Made by a program: the position numbers and the translations under genes. Source: Nostoc calcicola FACHB-3891 (lineage in GTDB: Bacteria > Cyanobacteriota > Cyanobacteriia > Cyanobacteriales > Nostocaceae). Taken from it: a DNA stretch of 64,000 nucleotides. The stretch is taken from positions 62,001 through 126,000 of the forward strand of contig NZ_JACJRQ010000024.1 in assembly GCF_014697355.1 (NCBI RefSeq). The letters are read 5' to 3'. Below are positions 49,002 through 58,543 of this stretch, one piece after another. A model generated the notes under the pieces. That model saw only the letters and a program-made list of their open reading frames with translations. It searched no databases and was not told the DNA's origin. Within the stretch, counting starts at the first letter, position 1, and each line of letters opens with the position of its first letter.

Positions 49002-50097
49002 TCAGTAGTTTTCCCAAGTATCCCTGTCTCCAGAACTTTCCCAACTATCCCAATCTCCCGAAATTTCCTCACTATGCCAATCCCCCGAATTGTACCAACT
49101 TCGACGGGTTGCCCAATTTTTCCTTCGTCTCCAACCTTCTCCATTTAACTTATTTGTATTCGATTTTAAATCTATATTTTGATTAGATTGTGGCTCCTCA
49201 CAAAAATATAAGTCTATAAATATATCATCTACTGATTGATAACGTTTTTTAACATATTCCTCAATCAGTTTATCTAAAATTTTAATCAAATAAGGTGTCA
49301 TATCTGTATTTTTTTGGTAGATAATTTCTCCATATCCATTCACCAGTTAATGCATCATAAAGCTCATCAGAAGAATCTTCTTTTGGTAAGCAATTGATTA
49401 ACAAACGAATACAAGTGACACCCAAACTATAAAGGTCGCTTGCAGGGAAAACTTGACCGCGCATTTGTTCAATTGGTGCATATCCAGGTGTTCCAACTGT
49501 TGTTCCAACACCTAAATAACTTGCGGTAATTTGTTTAGAAACACCAAAATCAATTAATATCAACTTGCCATCCTGACGGCGGCGCATGATATTTTCTGGT
49601 TTGATGTCCCGGTGAATTACACCGCGTTCATGGATGAACTTCAGAACAGGCAATATATCAACTAAAAGCTGTTTGATCTTTTCTTCGCTAAAGGCTCCCT
49701 GTTGCTGCAATTCTTGTAATAAATTCTGTCCCTCAATCAACTCTTGCACCAAATACAACCGCTTATCTTGTTCAAAATAAGCAATCAGGCGGGGAATTTG
49801 TGGATGTTCGCCTAAGTCATATAGTCGCTTTGCTTCTTCCTTAAATAACTCGGTGGCTTTCTCCAGTGCAGTCGTTCCTTGGACTTGCGGGACAAATTGC
49901 TTAATTACGCAAGGTTCATCTATCCTATCTGCGTCTCTGGCTTCATAAGTTCTGCTAAATCCACCCTCGCCCAAAAGTCGTATTACCCGGAAGCGATTTC
50001 TGAATAATGGTGTGAGTGTTTGCCCACACTTAATGCAAAACTTATTGTCATCAGGATTAAAGGGATTTGAGCAGTTGGGATTAGAACAGTAAAGCAT
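49002..50097 (-). pseudogene. Zinc-ribbon Ser/Thr kinase with a frameshift in an A7 run
   Basis: The likely start is ATG 50097 (MLYCSNPNCSNPFNPDDNK), giving the C4 zinc ribbon also seen in the kinase at 3401. The kinase core is intact: IRLLGEGGFSRTYEARDA, VIHRDIKPENIMRR, LIDFGVSKQ and GTPGYAPIEQM. After GEWIWRNYLPKK the frame meets seven A residues (complement 49309-49315) and soon stops. One extra base joins it to NTDMTPYLIKILDKLIEEYV and KRYQSVDDIF, the normal kinase C-lobe end. The tail to 49002 has repeated SGDW/SWESSGD units. Mutation, sequencing error or slippage are all possible. An upstream ATG at 50163 is less likely. Confidence 0.8.
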
Positions 50098-50239
50098 ATT
50101 TAGAAATTTATCGGCAGATGGTGTCATGTTAAGTTTTCCCATTTTCTGCCTAGTGGATTTCATAACTTTCTGTTTTTGAGTCGATTTACTTCTGGTGGTG
50201 TCTACAATCTTGAGTAACTTTTGCTAGCGTAGTGATATA

Positions 50240-50345
50240 CAGCAAATTTCAAGTTAGTGAAGTAAATCATCTCGGCCTGGTAGCTAGACCGAGAGCGTAT
50301 TCTAATTCTGAATTGGTGAATTCTGACTCCTGAATTCTGCTGTAG
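50240..50345. repeat. Dispersed repeat upstream of the MBL gene
   Basis: ACAGCAAATTTCAAGTTAG, GAAGTAAATCATCT and AATTCTG heptamers match the block before ctaB at 47547-47655. Non-coding. Confidence 0.6.
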
Positions 50346-50376
50346 GGTTTATCACTCCCCAGCACGAGGTTTTAAT

Positions 50377-51252
50377 ATGGCTCATTTAAATCAGCGTCGC
50401 GTCGAAAATGTCAACGGCGATTTTTATGTGGATACTACCTGTATTGATTGCGATACCTGTCGCTGGATGACTCCGGAAGTTTTTTCTCGTGTTGATGACC
50501 AGTCCGCAGTTTATCATCAACCAACAAATGAAGCCGAAAGATTAGCAGCGCTGGAAGCACTTTTGGCTTGTCCTACTAGTTCTATTGGCACAGTTGAGAA
50601 ACCAAAAGATATCAAAGTTGCTCAAGAAAAGTTTCCGATTTTAGTAGAAGAAAATATTTACCATTGTGGCTATCATTCCGAAAAATCCTACGGTGCTGCT
50701 AGCTATTTTATTCAACTTCCAGAAGGTAATATTTTGGTGGATTCTCCCCGATTTACGCCGCCTTTAGTCAAGCGTTTAGAAGAGATGGGTGGAATTCATT
50801 ATATGTACTTAACTCACAAGGATGATGTTGCAGATCATCAAAAGTTTGCCGAGCATTTTCAGTGTCAACGCATCCTCCACATTGATGATATTTCTGCGGG
50901 GACTCGCAATGTGGAAATACAGTTAACTGGTTTTGAACCATTTGCGTTGACTGATGATTTATTAATTATCCCAGTTCCGGGTCACACCAAAGGACACACA
51001 GTTTTACTTTATAAAAACAAGTTTCTTTTTACTGGCGACCATCTCGCTTGGTCAGAAAGGTTGCACCAACTGGCTGCATTCCACGGTTTCTGCTGGTATT
51101 CTTGGTCAGAACAAACTAAATCAATGCGTAACTTGGCTAATTACTCTTTCGAGTGGGTGCTACCAGGTCATGGGCGGAGGTTTCATAGTGACAGGGAAAT
51201 TATGCGCCAGCAGATGCACAAGTGCATTGAGTTGATGGAATCTTTGGAGTAG
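50377..51252 (+). CDS. Ferredoxin-like domain fused to metallo-beta-lactamase-fold hydrolase
   Basis: The 291-residue protein joins two domains. Residues 1-75 resemble a 4Fe-4S ferredoxin of the single-cluster type, with C22, C25, C28 in TTCIDCDTCRW and a fourth Cys in LLACPTSS. Residues 85-291 form an MBL fold: YLTHKDDVADHQKFA (variant HxxxD-x-DH metal site), IIPVPGHTKGHTVLL, LFTGDHLAW and VLPGHGRRF. Such fusions suggest a redox-linked hydrolase, glyoxalase or flavodiiron-like partner role. Function is unproven. It is divergent from the frameshifted kinase and convergent with the next kinase. Confidence 0.87.
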   Translation: MAHLNQRRVENVNGDFYVDTTCIDCDTCRWMTPEVFSRVDDQSAVYHQPTNEAERLAALEALLACPTSSIGTVEKPKDIKVAQEKFPILVEENIYHCGYHSEKSYGAASYFIQLPEGNILVDSPRFTPPLVKRLEEMGGIHYMYLTHKDDVADHQKFAEHFQCQRILHIDDISAGTRNVEIQLTGFEPFALTDDLLIIPVPGHTKGHTVLLYKNKFLFTGDHLAWSERLHQLAAFHGFCWYSWSEQTKSMRNLANYSFEWVLPGHGRRFHSDREIMRQQMHKCIELMESLE

Positions 51253-51337
51253 ATTTCAGTGTCAGGTTAAAGTTGGGATAAAAGTTGGCGATCGCACTTC
51301 ATTATAAACTCTGACTAATTCTGAATTCTGCTGCAAC

Positions 51338-52798
51338 TTATTTCTTAAAATATCTCAGACCATAACGGTCTTGATATTTACTGATATAGTCAACATTCTG
51401 TTGCTCTAACCTTGATAACAATTTAGGTGAAAATTCTTTTGGTGAATATATGGGACGATACCAAGGTTGGTTATTAAAGTAATCTTGTAATTCAGGTGTG
51501 TCAAAACGGCGGCCGTGGCTAGCAAATATTGAATTTCGCATAATATCTAATTCAAAACCGCTTTTGCCATCCAAATCTACATCAGTTACAGGTCTTTGGG
51601 AAAGCCAGAAATAAGTATTAACAGTAGTGTTATCATCTGGCGTTATTAATGGAGTTGGAGAAGGTGTAGATTCAGTAGGAATAGATGGAGTTGGTGTAAA
51701 TTTAGGAGTTTCTATTACTGGGCTGGGAACAGTCGAGGGTGTTTCTAAAGGTAATACCGTTTTATCTGTTGTTTGTTGAGAAGAATTTGTCAGCATCTGA
51801 CCAATAATTACAGATGCACCGATTAATCCGCCTGCAATTAAACTACCAATGAGGATATTATTCTGATTATTATTTTGAGGACTTGGCTGTGGCTGGACAT
51901 GGAGTGTCTGAGGTGGCGGTGCAGATACTACAGTTGGTTGAGTCAAGACGGGTTGCGTCGGCGGAATTGGATTTACTATGCCCTGCAAAGCATCTAGCAT
52001 TGCTCTAGCTGTAGAATAGCGATCGCGTGGATGATAAGCGATCGCCCGATCAATTATTCCTGCCATCATTGGGCTAATATGACTGGCATACTGTCGCCAA
52101 ACAATTTCACCAGTCTGGGAATCTGTCTCTAATTGTTGCGCTACTCTCCCAGTCAGTAAATAAATTACTGTCATTCCCAAACTATATAAATCACTGGAAT
52201 AAACTGGTCTACCTGCGGCTTGTTCGCTGGGCATATATCCAGGTGTGCCAATGACAATGGAACTGGTAGGATTTCCTTGGGAATTCACCACAGTTCCCAT
52301 TGATTCCCGCACCGCACCAAAATCAATTAGCACCGGTTTTCCGTCACGGAGACGCAAGATAATGTTATCAGGTTTGATATCGCGGTGAACGATATTTTTC
52401 GAGTGGACATAATCCAAAACGGGTAAGATATTCATGAATAATTGCTGAGCAGCGGCTTCACTAAATAGCCCTTGCTTTTGGATTTTTGCAGTTAGGGTAT
52501 CACCTTCAACCCACTCCTGAACTAAATAAAATTCCCCGCCTGAAGAAAAGTAAGCATACAACGCTGGAATCTGGTCATTTGCACCACCAAGTTCTTCTAA
52601 AATAGCTGCTTCCCGTTGAAACCTCTCTTGGACTATTTGGTAAATCTGAGGGTTGTTGTGAATCGGCCTTAGCTGTTTCACCACACAACGGCGCTTTGAA
52701 GGCATATAGGTGTCTTCTGCGAGATAGGTTTGGCCAAACCCACCAGCCCCCAAAGTGCGGATAACTTGATAGCGATCGTTCAGTAGCTGTGTTGTCAT
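51338..52798 (-). CDS. Ser/Thr protein kinase with C-terminal YARHG domain
   Basis: The 486-residue protein has a kinase domain at 1-270 (YQVIRTLGAGGFGQTYLAED, CVVKQLRP, NIVHRDIKPDNIILR, LIDFGAVRE, GTPGYMPSEQ). A Pro-rich stretch and one membrane helix (ILIGSLIAGGLIGASVIIGQ) near 318-338 follow, then a Pro/Thr/Ser linker. The last 90 residues are a YARHG domain (ELDIMRNSIFASHGRRFDTP, YFNNQPWYRPIYSPKEFS), an extracellular module of unknown ligand. This suggests sensing outside and phosphorylation inside. The gene after it encodes a GIY-YIG protein upstream on the same strand. Confidence 0.94.
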   Translation of the reverse strand: MTTQLLNDRYQVIRTLGAGGFGQTYLAEDTYMPSKRRCVVKQLRPIHNNPQIYQIVQERFQREAAILEELGGANDQIPALYAYFSSGGEFYLVQEWVEGDTLTAKIQKQGLFSEAAAQQLFMNILPVLDYVHSKNIVHRDIKPDNIILRLRDGKPVLIDFGAVRESMGTVVNSQGNPTSSIVIGTPGYMPSEQAAGRPVYSSDLYSLGMTVIYLLTGRVAQQLETDSQTGEIVWRQYASHISPMMAGIIDRAIAYHPRDRYSTARAMLDALQGIVNPIPPTQPVLTQPTVVSAPPPQTLHVQPQPSPQNNNQNNILIGSLIAGGLIGASVIIGQMLTNSSQQTTDKTVLPLETPSTVPSPVIETPKFTPTPSIPTESTPSPTPLITPDDNTTVNTYFWLSQRPVTDVDLDGKSGFELDIMRNSIFASHGRRFDTPELQDYFNNQPWYRPIYSPKEFSPKLLSRLEQQNVDYISKYQDRYGLRYFKK

Positions 52799-52845
52799 GA
52801 GAGATTACCAGCGATATTCATAAGATAGTTTTCCCAAAACTACCT

Positions 52846-53391
52846 TCATTTCAAATCCAGTAACCCTTGTTCTTTCAATTTAGGATTAAAGCGAATTTCT
52901 ACTTGCAAACCACGCGCTTCTAATTCTTTGGAAATTTCTGCTTCTACTCGCCGTGCCACATTTTTAATAATTTTTATTTGTGCCAATTCATCATTCGCTG
53001 GATTATGATACTTTGCCTGTTCTTCAGATGTCATCAACACTTTGACATCAATGGGATCGATCCATTTTTGCTTGTTCTCACCATTTCCTGCGGGTACACT
53101 GCCATTTTCAGCAATCCAAGCATTTTCAATATTTTCTAAAACCGTGCGGCTGGGGCGCTCAATAGTTTGAACTTTCACCCAATAACATTGCTGTGGTTGA
53201 CGTACTAAATGCTGCTTCAGGCTGAGATAAACATCACGAGAATATCCCACAAATTGCAGCGCTTTTTCTCGATCAAAGATAGCATACACGCCGATTTTAC
53301 CTTGAAATTGTTCGGGAAGTTGGCCGCGATCGTCGATGTATAGAGCGTATTCCAAACTTGCTAAAGCAGGAGTATTTATTTCAGTAGTCAT
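52846..53391 (-). CDS. GIY-YIG-like nuclease domain protein
   Basis: The 181-residue protein has a GIY-YIG-type core: GKIGVYAIFDREKALQFVGY, SRDVYLSLKQHLV and ENIENAWIAENG. The first motif is degenerate (GVYAIF and FVGYS), while the Arg and Glu positions are kept. The C-terminal half is a helical/basic region (NVARRVEAEISKELEARG). Close relatives occur in cyanobacteria and plants. Nuclease activity is inferred only. It lies 47 bp upstream of the YARHG kinase on the same strand. Confidence 0.82.
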   Translation of the reverse strand: MTTEINTPALASLEYALYIDDRGQLPEQFQGKIGVYAIFDREKALQFVGYSRDVYLSLKQHLVRQPQQCYWVKVQTIERPSRTVLENIENAWIAENGSVPAGNGENKQKWIDPIDVKVLMTSEEQAKYHNPANDELAQIKIIKNVARRVEAEISKELEARGLQVEIRFNPKLKEQGLLDLK

Positions 53392-53515
53392 AAATCAAAT
53401 CTAAAACTTGTTATTGCCTTTTTATTTGAGATTTTCTAGAGCAATTAAATTATTTAATTAAAATCTCTCTTCTATCTCCTCTCTGCGCCTCTGCGTCTCT
53501 GCGTGAAATTCTTCT

Positions 53516-53836
53516 TCAAATTTTATGGTAAATGGCACAAAGGCGACTAGGTTTAAAAATCTTAGCAGTAAACATAAAATTTGGTGGTACATTGATGATG
53601 CCATATTCATCAGATTCATAATACTTTTCAAATTCTACCGGCATTCCCTTAGTAGTAGTTAAGCTATAAGGAACTGGCTGGAAAAGTAACTCTGTAAATT
53701 CCACTTTCTCACACTGTAATTGCTGGCATATTTGGTTTAAAAAAGCTTCACTCGTTAATAATTTGAATAGACTTTCTTGAGCTTGTGGTTCAAGAGTAAA
53801 ACTGGCGTTAAAGTTCTGGACTATTTTAAGGGGCAT
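53516..53836 (-). CDS. Small conserved protein of unknown function
   Basis: The 106-residue protein begins MPLKIVQNFNASFTLEPQAQ and includes LFKLLTSEAFLNQICQQLQC and PVPYSLTTTKGMPVEFEKYY. It is a mixed alpha/beta pattern with no known motif. Composition and an ATG start with good spacing suggest a genuine gene. It is followed at some distance by the GIY-YIG gene on the same strand. Confidence 0.6.
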   Translation of the reverse strand: MPLKIVQNFNASFTLEPQAQESLFKLLTSEAFLNQICQQLQCEKVEFTELLFQPVPYSLTTTKGMPVEFEKYYESDEYGIINVPPNFMFTAKIFKPSRLCAIYHKI

Positions 53837-54089
53837 TTTCTCGATAGATACTAATTAACAACTCAGTGATGATAGAAAGTGGGAAACATTTTGCACATGA
53901 TTATCCCAAAATACTGGGCAATAAACCCTAGCTTTTCAGTAGTTGAGCTTTCTGAAAAATCACCACTTTAAGATCAGCCTATTAGATTCTGGCACTTCTG
54001 TCAGCCACAAAAGTAAGCTGGCATGATTAAGAATGATGAAGCGTAGCAGATTTTTTATGAATGAAACAAACACCTTCTTTCCCCAGTTC

Positions 54090-54222
54090 TAATACGGTTC
54101 GGTTAAAACAAGAGACGCTATAAATCGCCGTCTCTACAATAATCAATCTTTCGTAGAGACAGCGATTTATCGCGTCTTTGAATCTAGAATTTTAATCAAA
54201 AAACCTTAACCGAACCGTATTA
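54090..54222. mobile_element. Intact 133-bp MITE-like element
   Basis: The ends TAATACGGTTCGGTTAA (54090-54106) and its exact complement (54206-54222) are 17-bp perfect inverted repeats. Inner arms GCTATAAATCGCCGTCTCTA and TAGAGACAGCGATTTATCGC pair again around ACAATAATCAATCTTTCG. The outer TA on both sides fits IS630/Tc1-type target duplication. It is the intact reference for the interrupted copy at 2806-3049. Confidence 0.82.
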
Positions 54223-54295
54223 TCGCCCTAAGAGTGTTTCTTTCCCCATTCCCTACTCCCCACTCCCTACTCCCCATGCTTCTTAAAAGCAAACT

Positions 54296-54329
54296 AAAAA
54301 GGCAAAAGAAGATTTTCTTTTGCCTTTTT
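54296..54329 (-). terminator. Bidirectional hairpin terminator after rpoC2
   Basis: AAAAAGGCAAAAGAA and TTCTTTTGCCTTTTT form a 15-bp stem with a GATT loop, 19 bp past the rpoC2 stop. The A-run and T-run on either side allow action on both strands. Confidence 0.88.
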
Positions 54330-54347
54330 ATATTTTAGATTTGAGTT

Positions 54348-57300
54348 TTACTCATCGTCGAAATCGTCATCGTCGTCATCGTCATCATCTTCGTAATCTT
54401 CTTCGTCTGCGACTTCATCGGCGATTAAGTCATCATCGTCATCCAAGATTGACCTTTCTGCACGTCTGTTCCCATAACTAGGCTCTCCCAGAGTTGGAGA
54501 ATCTAAATTATAGTTGCGAGCTGTGCGGTCATCTAAGACCATATCGAGGGGATCGTCAACTTCATCTAAGACACTACTGCTAATATCAGTAGCATAGTCA
54601 TCGATCGCGCTGGTTTCTTCATAAGTATTGTAACCAGTACCAGCCGGAATCAATCGCCCGATAATCACGTTTTCCTTTAATCCCCGCAGCCAGTCAGATT
54701 TACCTTCAATAGCTGCTTCGGTAAGTACCCGTGTTGTCTCTTGGAAGGATGCAGCAGAAATAAAGCTGTCAGTGTTCAAGGATGCTTTGGTGATACCCAA
54801 CAATACTGGGGTGTACTGTGCCTTTGCACCACCTGTAATTGACATTGCTTCGTTCACCTGCTCAACTTGGCGCAGTTCCACCAATTCGCCGGGAAGCATT
54901 GTGGTGTCACCACCATCATCAATCCGGACTTTGTTGGTCATCTGGCGCACAATTACTTCAATGTGTTTATCGGAAATATCAATCCCTTGAGACTGATACA
55001 CCATTTGCACTTCGTTTACCAAGAATGTCTGTACTTTCTGCAAAGCGTGGCTAGCACAAGCATAAACCCCGTCTTCGGAACCCAAGCTAAAGAAGATTTC
55101 CAAAATTTCATGGGGATTTGATGGACCATCCGTCAACGGTTGTCCGGCTGATACATGAGAGCCATCTGGGACAATTAAATTTTGTCCCGGACCCAGAGGA
55201 TAATCTGTGACTACGCCATTTGATTCTACGACTTTGATGGCGATCGCTTCATCACCATCACCGTAAACTACCTTGATTTCTCCTGCCCGCCGACATAAAA
55301 TACAGGCTTCTTTAGGTTTACGAGCTTCGAGCAATTCTTCAATCCGGGGCAAACCTTGAATAATGTCTCCGGTTTTGGCGCGTTCAAACACCAACAACAC
55401 TAAGTTATCACCCCGTTGCACCAAATCACCGTCTTCTATTTGCAAAACGGCCCCAGGACTGACTCGGTAAGGACGACCGACGCGGATAGTAAGAGCGTAG
55501 TTTTGAGTTTGGAGTGAAGAGTTAGGAGTTTCGGAATTAACTCCTAACTCCTCACTTTTAACTCCTAACTTTTTCACATCTATTACTTGCCCAGATTCGT
55601 CAGCAAAAACTCCAGAGGCAACTTCTGTACCTGCTACAAGCAAATCGCCCGATTTTACTTTTGGCTGGCTACTAGTATTTACCGTCACGAGGTCAGTGTC
55701 GCGCAACACCAAGCATCGACGTACATTTTCAGTTCCCTTTTGCACACCGCGCACTATCCCGCCTTCTTTGGACAAGATTTGGGTACGTGCGACCACGGAA
55801 CCAGGGGCGATGGTTAGTCCATCTTGGACTTCCAGTGTTGTCTGGGTACTACCTTGGGTAGCATCAGCGGTAATGTCTCGACGAATTACCAAGGACTCCA
55901 AAATCACTAGCTGCAAACGCTGAACTTCCTCGTCTTCGGTATCCTGTACCAATTCAATATCTGCTGCTAGGGGAGAGGCGTTGTGGTCTTGTTCGCCTTC
56001 TTGCTCAATTTCCAGTACTAGCTGGGTTCGTAGCAGTTCCACACCTTCCACGGATTTTACCCGTTCGGAATCTTTGTAAGGCAAGCGCTGCACTGCGCGT
56101 AACTCAATGGAACGCCCAGTTTGTTGACTTACCGATGTGGTTGATGGCACGTCGGGATTGTTCGGTACAGCGAACTCGACTACTGGACGACTTAACAGGG
56201 CAGGCCCTTCTGGTGTCTCCACATACTGGATATAGCGTAATTCGGTGGCAACGCTGCCTTGAAATTCCTCGCCTGGTTGAATAAAGGTATTATCTCGTCC
56301 CATGACTGCTTCAGGATCGTCCACCATCAGCAGTTCCCCTGGCTTCACCACCACTTCCCGCAGGATGTCGTTTTTCTGGGTAACTTCAATCACACCGCTG
56401 TTTTGGCAGAAGATATCCTTTACAACTTCGGTGCCAGCTTCCACAAACTGACCGTCTTCTACCAACAGCAAGGAGATATCTTTATTAACTTCGTGGGTTT
56501 CTTCAGGAATCCACAGCAGTGTGCCGCCTTGGACAACTTCATAACCGAGTTTAGCTTTGCCTTTTTTCTGGACTTCCACGCCCGCGAATTTCAGGAATCC
56601 CCCAGTGTTTGTGCGATAGCGGTCATCAATTAACTCAGCTACCACTTGACCATTTTGCACTTTTGTGCCTGGTGTAGCGCGGAGGTTAAATACCTGATTG
56701 TTGCCAGTGGAGACTAGGTAGTTATTGCGACCTTGGGAACTTTGGACTGTTACTGTTGCTTGGTCTAGAACTACAGAAGCGGTGATAATTTCAATTTCCC
56801 TGGTACTCTTCCCTGGAGTAGCTTCGGGCAAGCGCACCACACCGCCGTGGAGAGTAGTTAATTTGGTTTCTGCTAATACTCCATTAGAAGCGATCGCGTC
56901 ACCATTTTTCACCACCAATTCGGCACCAGGCGGCAAGTTGTAAACTTCCCCCGACAAAATCCAAATCAAACCACCGCGTGCGGCTGTGGTTGTGGTGTTG
57001 CCTTGACGGTCAGTTTTTTGTTCTGGAACGACTTCGGCAAATTGCACTTCCCCTGCCAAGTCAGAGGCCACATCTTTAACGGCTTTTTCAGTGTTAGTCC
57101 GGGTTGTGCGTCCACCAAGGGCGACTTCTGCCAACAACTGACCTTGTTTTACTTGATTGCCATCAAATACATATAATGTAGAACCTTGAGTCAGCTGCAC
57201 CTCTTGGTTAGCTGGTGTGGTGTCACCTTCTTTTTTTGGCTCTAAAATGATGACGCCATTGGCTTCAACATACAAAGCATCTTCCCCGTGGCGGGTACGA

Positions 57301-58415
57301 TATTGTCTTGTCCGCAATTTGCGGGGAATTTTCACAGTCCCATCAATTTTAGAACGGACTTGTTGTGCCACTTCTCCGGTAAACACACCACCTGTGTGGA
57401 ATGTCCGCATGGTTAGCTGGGTGCCTGGTTCGCCGATACTTTGGGCGGCAATAATCCCCACAGCTTCGCCCAAGTCCACCATCTTGGCGTGGGCTAAACT
57501 CCAGCCGTAGCAATGTTGACAGACAGAACGTGCAGCTTCACAAGTTAGGGGACTCCGGACTACAACTTCTCCTACCCCAGATTTGCCAATTTCCTTGGCC
57601 AAGTCGTCGGAAATTGGGGTGTTGCGTGTTGCAATCACTTCTTTTGTGATTGGATGCACCACGTCTTCGCCAATTACCCGTCCCATTAGGCGATTTGCCA
57701 GAGGAATCAAAGTTTTGGCACCTTCTGTCATGGGCCGAATGGGAATACCTCTAGTAGTGCCGCAGTCAAATTCCCGAATAATCACATCCTGGGATACGTC
57801 CACCAAACGCCGGGTGAGATAACCAGAGTCAGCCGTCCGTAAGGCGGTATCTACCAATCCTTTTCTCGCACCGTAAGACGAAATAATGTATTCCGTCACC
57901 GTCAGCCCTTCGCGGAAGTTGGTTTTGATGGGCAAGTCAATAATTTCCCCTTGGGGGTCTGCCATCAGTCCCCGCATTCCCACCAATTGCCGGACTTGGG
58001 AGATATTCCCCCGCGCCCCGGAGAATGCCATCATGTAGACGGAGTTGAGGGGGTTGGTCTTTTTGAAGTGAACAACTACCTCATCTTTGAGGGCTTCGCT
58101 GGTACCGTTCCAAGTATCAATTACCTTTTGGAAGCGTTCTACTTCAGTGATTTCACCACGTTGATAACGGGCTTCGGTGGCGCGAATTTCTTCTTCGGCT
58201 GCTTCGAGGAGCGATCGCTTAGTTGGAGGCACCATCAAGTCATCTACACTAATGGAAACCCCTGCTTTGGTGGCATAGCGAAAACCTAAATCCTTCAGTT
58301 TGTCCGCCATCACTGCGGTTCGCGCCGTACCATAATGCGTAAAGGCCCAAGAAATCAAATTTCTCAGTTGACCTTTATCCACCACCCGATTGCGAAAAAT
58401 CATTTTTTCAGTCAT
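54348..58415 (-). CDS. rpoC2: RNA polymerase beta-prime subunit, C-terminal half
   Basis: Cyanobacteria split beta-prime in two; this is the large C-terminal part (1355 residues). The trigger-loop N-half SIGEPGTQLTMRTFHTGG is near 330 and the C-half TGDIIQGLPRIEELLEAR near 1015. Between them lies the large SI3 insertion of cyanobacteria. The C-terminus is extremely acidic (EEDYEDDDDDDDDDFDDE). An unusual feature is the translated heptamer repeat at about residues 948-972 (KLGVKSEELGVNSETPNSS), close to the end of SI3. It is the last gene of rpoB-rpoC1-rpoC2. Confidence 0.97.
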   Translation of the reverse strand: MTEKMIFRNRVVDKGQLRNLISWAFTHYGTARTAVMADKLKDLGFRYATKAGVSISVDDLMVPPTKRSLLEAAEEEIRATEARYQRGEITEVERFQKVIDTWNGTSEALKDEVVVHFKKTNPLNSVYMMAFSGARGNISQVRQLVGMRGLMADPQGEIIDLPIKTNFREGLTVTEYIISSYGARKGLVDTALRTADSGYLTRRLVDVSQDVIIREFDCGTTRGIPIRPMTEGAKTLIPLANRLMGRVIGEDVVHPITKEVIATRNTPISDDLAKEIGKSGVGEVVVRSPLTCEAARSVCQHCYGWSLAHAKMVDLGEAVGIIAAQSIGEPGTQLTMRTFHTGGVFTGEVAQQVRSKIDGTVKIPRKLRTRQYRTRHGEDALYVEANGVIILEPKKEGDTTPANQEVQLTQGSTLYVFDGNQVKQGQLLAEVALGGRTTRTNTEKAVKDVASDLAGEVQFAEVVPEQKTDRQGNTTTTAARGGLIWILSGEVYNLPPGAELVVKNGDAIASNGVLAETKLTTLHGGVVRLPEATPGKSTREIEIITASVVLDQATVTVQSSQGRNNYLVSTGNNQVFNLRATPGTKVQNGQVVAELIDDRYRTNTGGFLKFAGVEVQKKGKAKLGYEVVQGGTLLWIPEETHEVNKDISLLLVEDGQFVEAGTEVVKDIFCQNSGVIEVTQKNDILREVVVKPGELLMVDDPEAVMGRDNTFIQPGEEFQGSVATELRYIQYVETPEGPALLSRPVVEFAVPNNPDVPSTTSVSQQTGRSIELRAVQRLPYKDSERVKSVEGVELLRTQLVLEIEQEGEQDHNASPLAADIELVQDTEDEEVQRLQLVILESLVIRRDITADATQGSTQTTLEVQDGLTIAPGSVVARTQILSKEGGIVRGVQKGTENVRRCLVLRDTDLVTVNTSSQPKVKSGDLLVAGTEVASGVFADESGQVIDVKKLGVKSEELGVNSETPNSSLQTQNYALTIRVGRPYRVSPGAVLQIEDGDLVQRGDNLVLLVFERAKTGDIIQGLPRIEELLEARKPKEACILCRRAGEIKVVYGDGDEAIAIKVVESNGVVTDYPLGPGQNLIVPDGSHVSAGQPLTDGPSNPHEILEIFFSLGSEDGVYACASHALQKVQTFLVNEVQMVYQSQGIDISDKHIEVIVRQMTNKVRIDDGGDTTMLPGELVELRQVEQVNEAMSITGGAKAQYTPVLLGITKASLNTDSFISAASFQETTRVLTEAAIEGKSDWLRGLKENVIIGRLIPAGTGYNTYEETSAIDDYATDISSSVLDEVDDPLDMVLDDRTARNYNLDSPTLGEPSYGNRRAERSILDDDDDLIADEVADEEDYEDDDDDDDDDFDDE
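55502..55572. repeat. Heptamer repeats inside rpoC2 coding sequence
   Basis: GAGTTAGGAGTT followed by AACTCCTAACTCCTCAC and AACTCCTAAC lies within the rpoC2 frame. It is the same repeat that fills the rpo spacers. The frame stays open, encoding LGVKSEELGVNSE-like residues. Confidence 0.88.
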
Positions 58416-58435
58416 TAGTCATTAGTCCTGAATTA

Positions 58436-58543
58436 ATAGTTAGGAGTTAGCAGTTAAAAGTGAGGAGTTAAAAGTGAGGAGTTAGGAATAATAACTCCTA
58501 ACTCATAACTCCTAACTCATAACTCCTAACTCATCACTCATCA
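58436..58543. repeat. Heptamer repeats between rpoC1 and rpoC2
   Basis: AGTTAGGAGTTAGCAG and AAGTGAGGAGTTAAAAGTGAGG, then complementary ACTCCTAACTCATAACTCC units, make a large hairpin in the rpo transcript. Confidence 0.8.

Larger units (their letters stand above)
53837..54347. other. Intergenic region with MITE and rpoC2 terminator
   Basis: Besides the element at 54090-54222 and the hairpin at 54296-54329, this holds CCCCACTCCCTACTCCCC repeats (54245-54275). No coding or RNA gene recognised. Confidence 0.5.
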
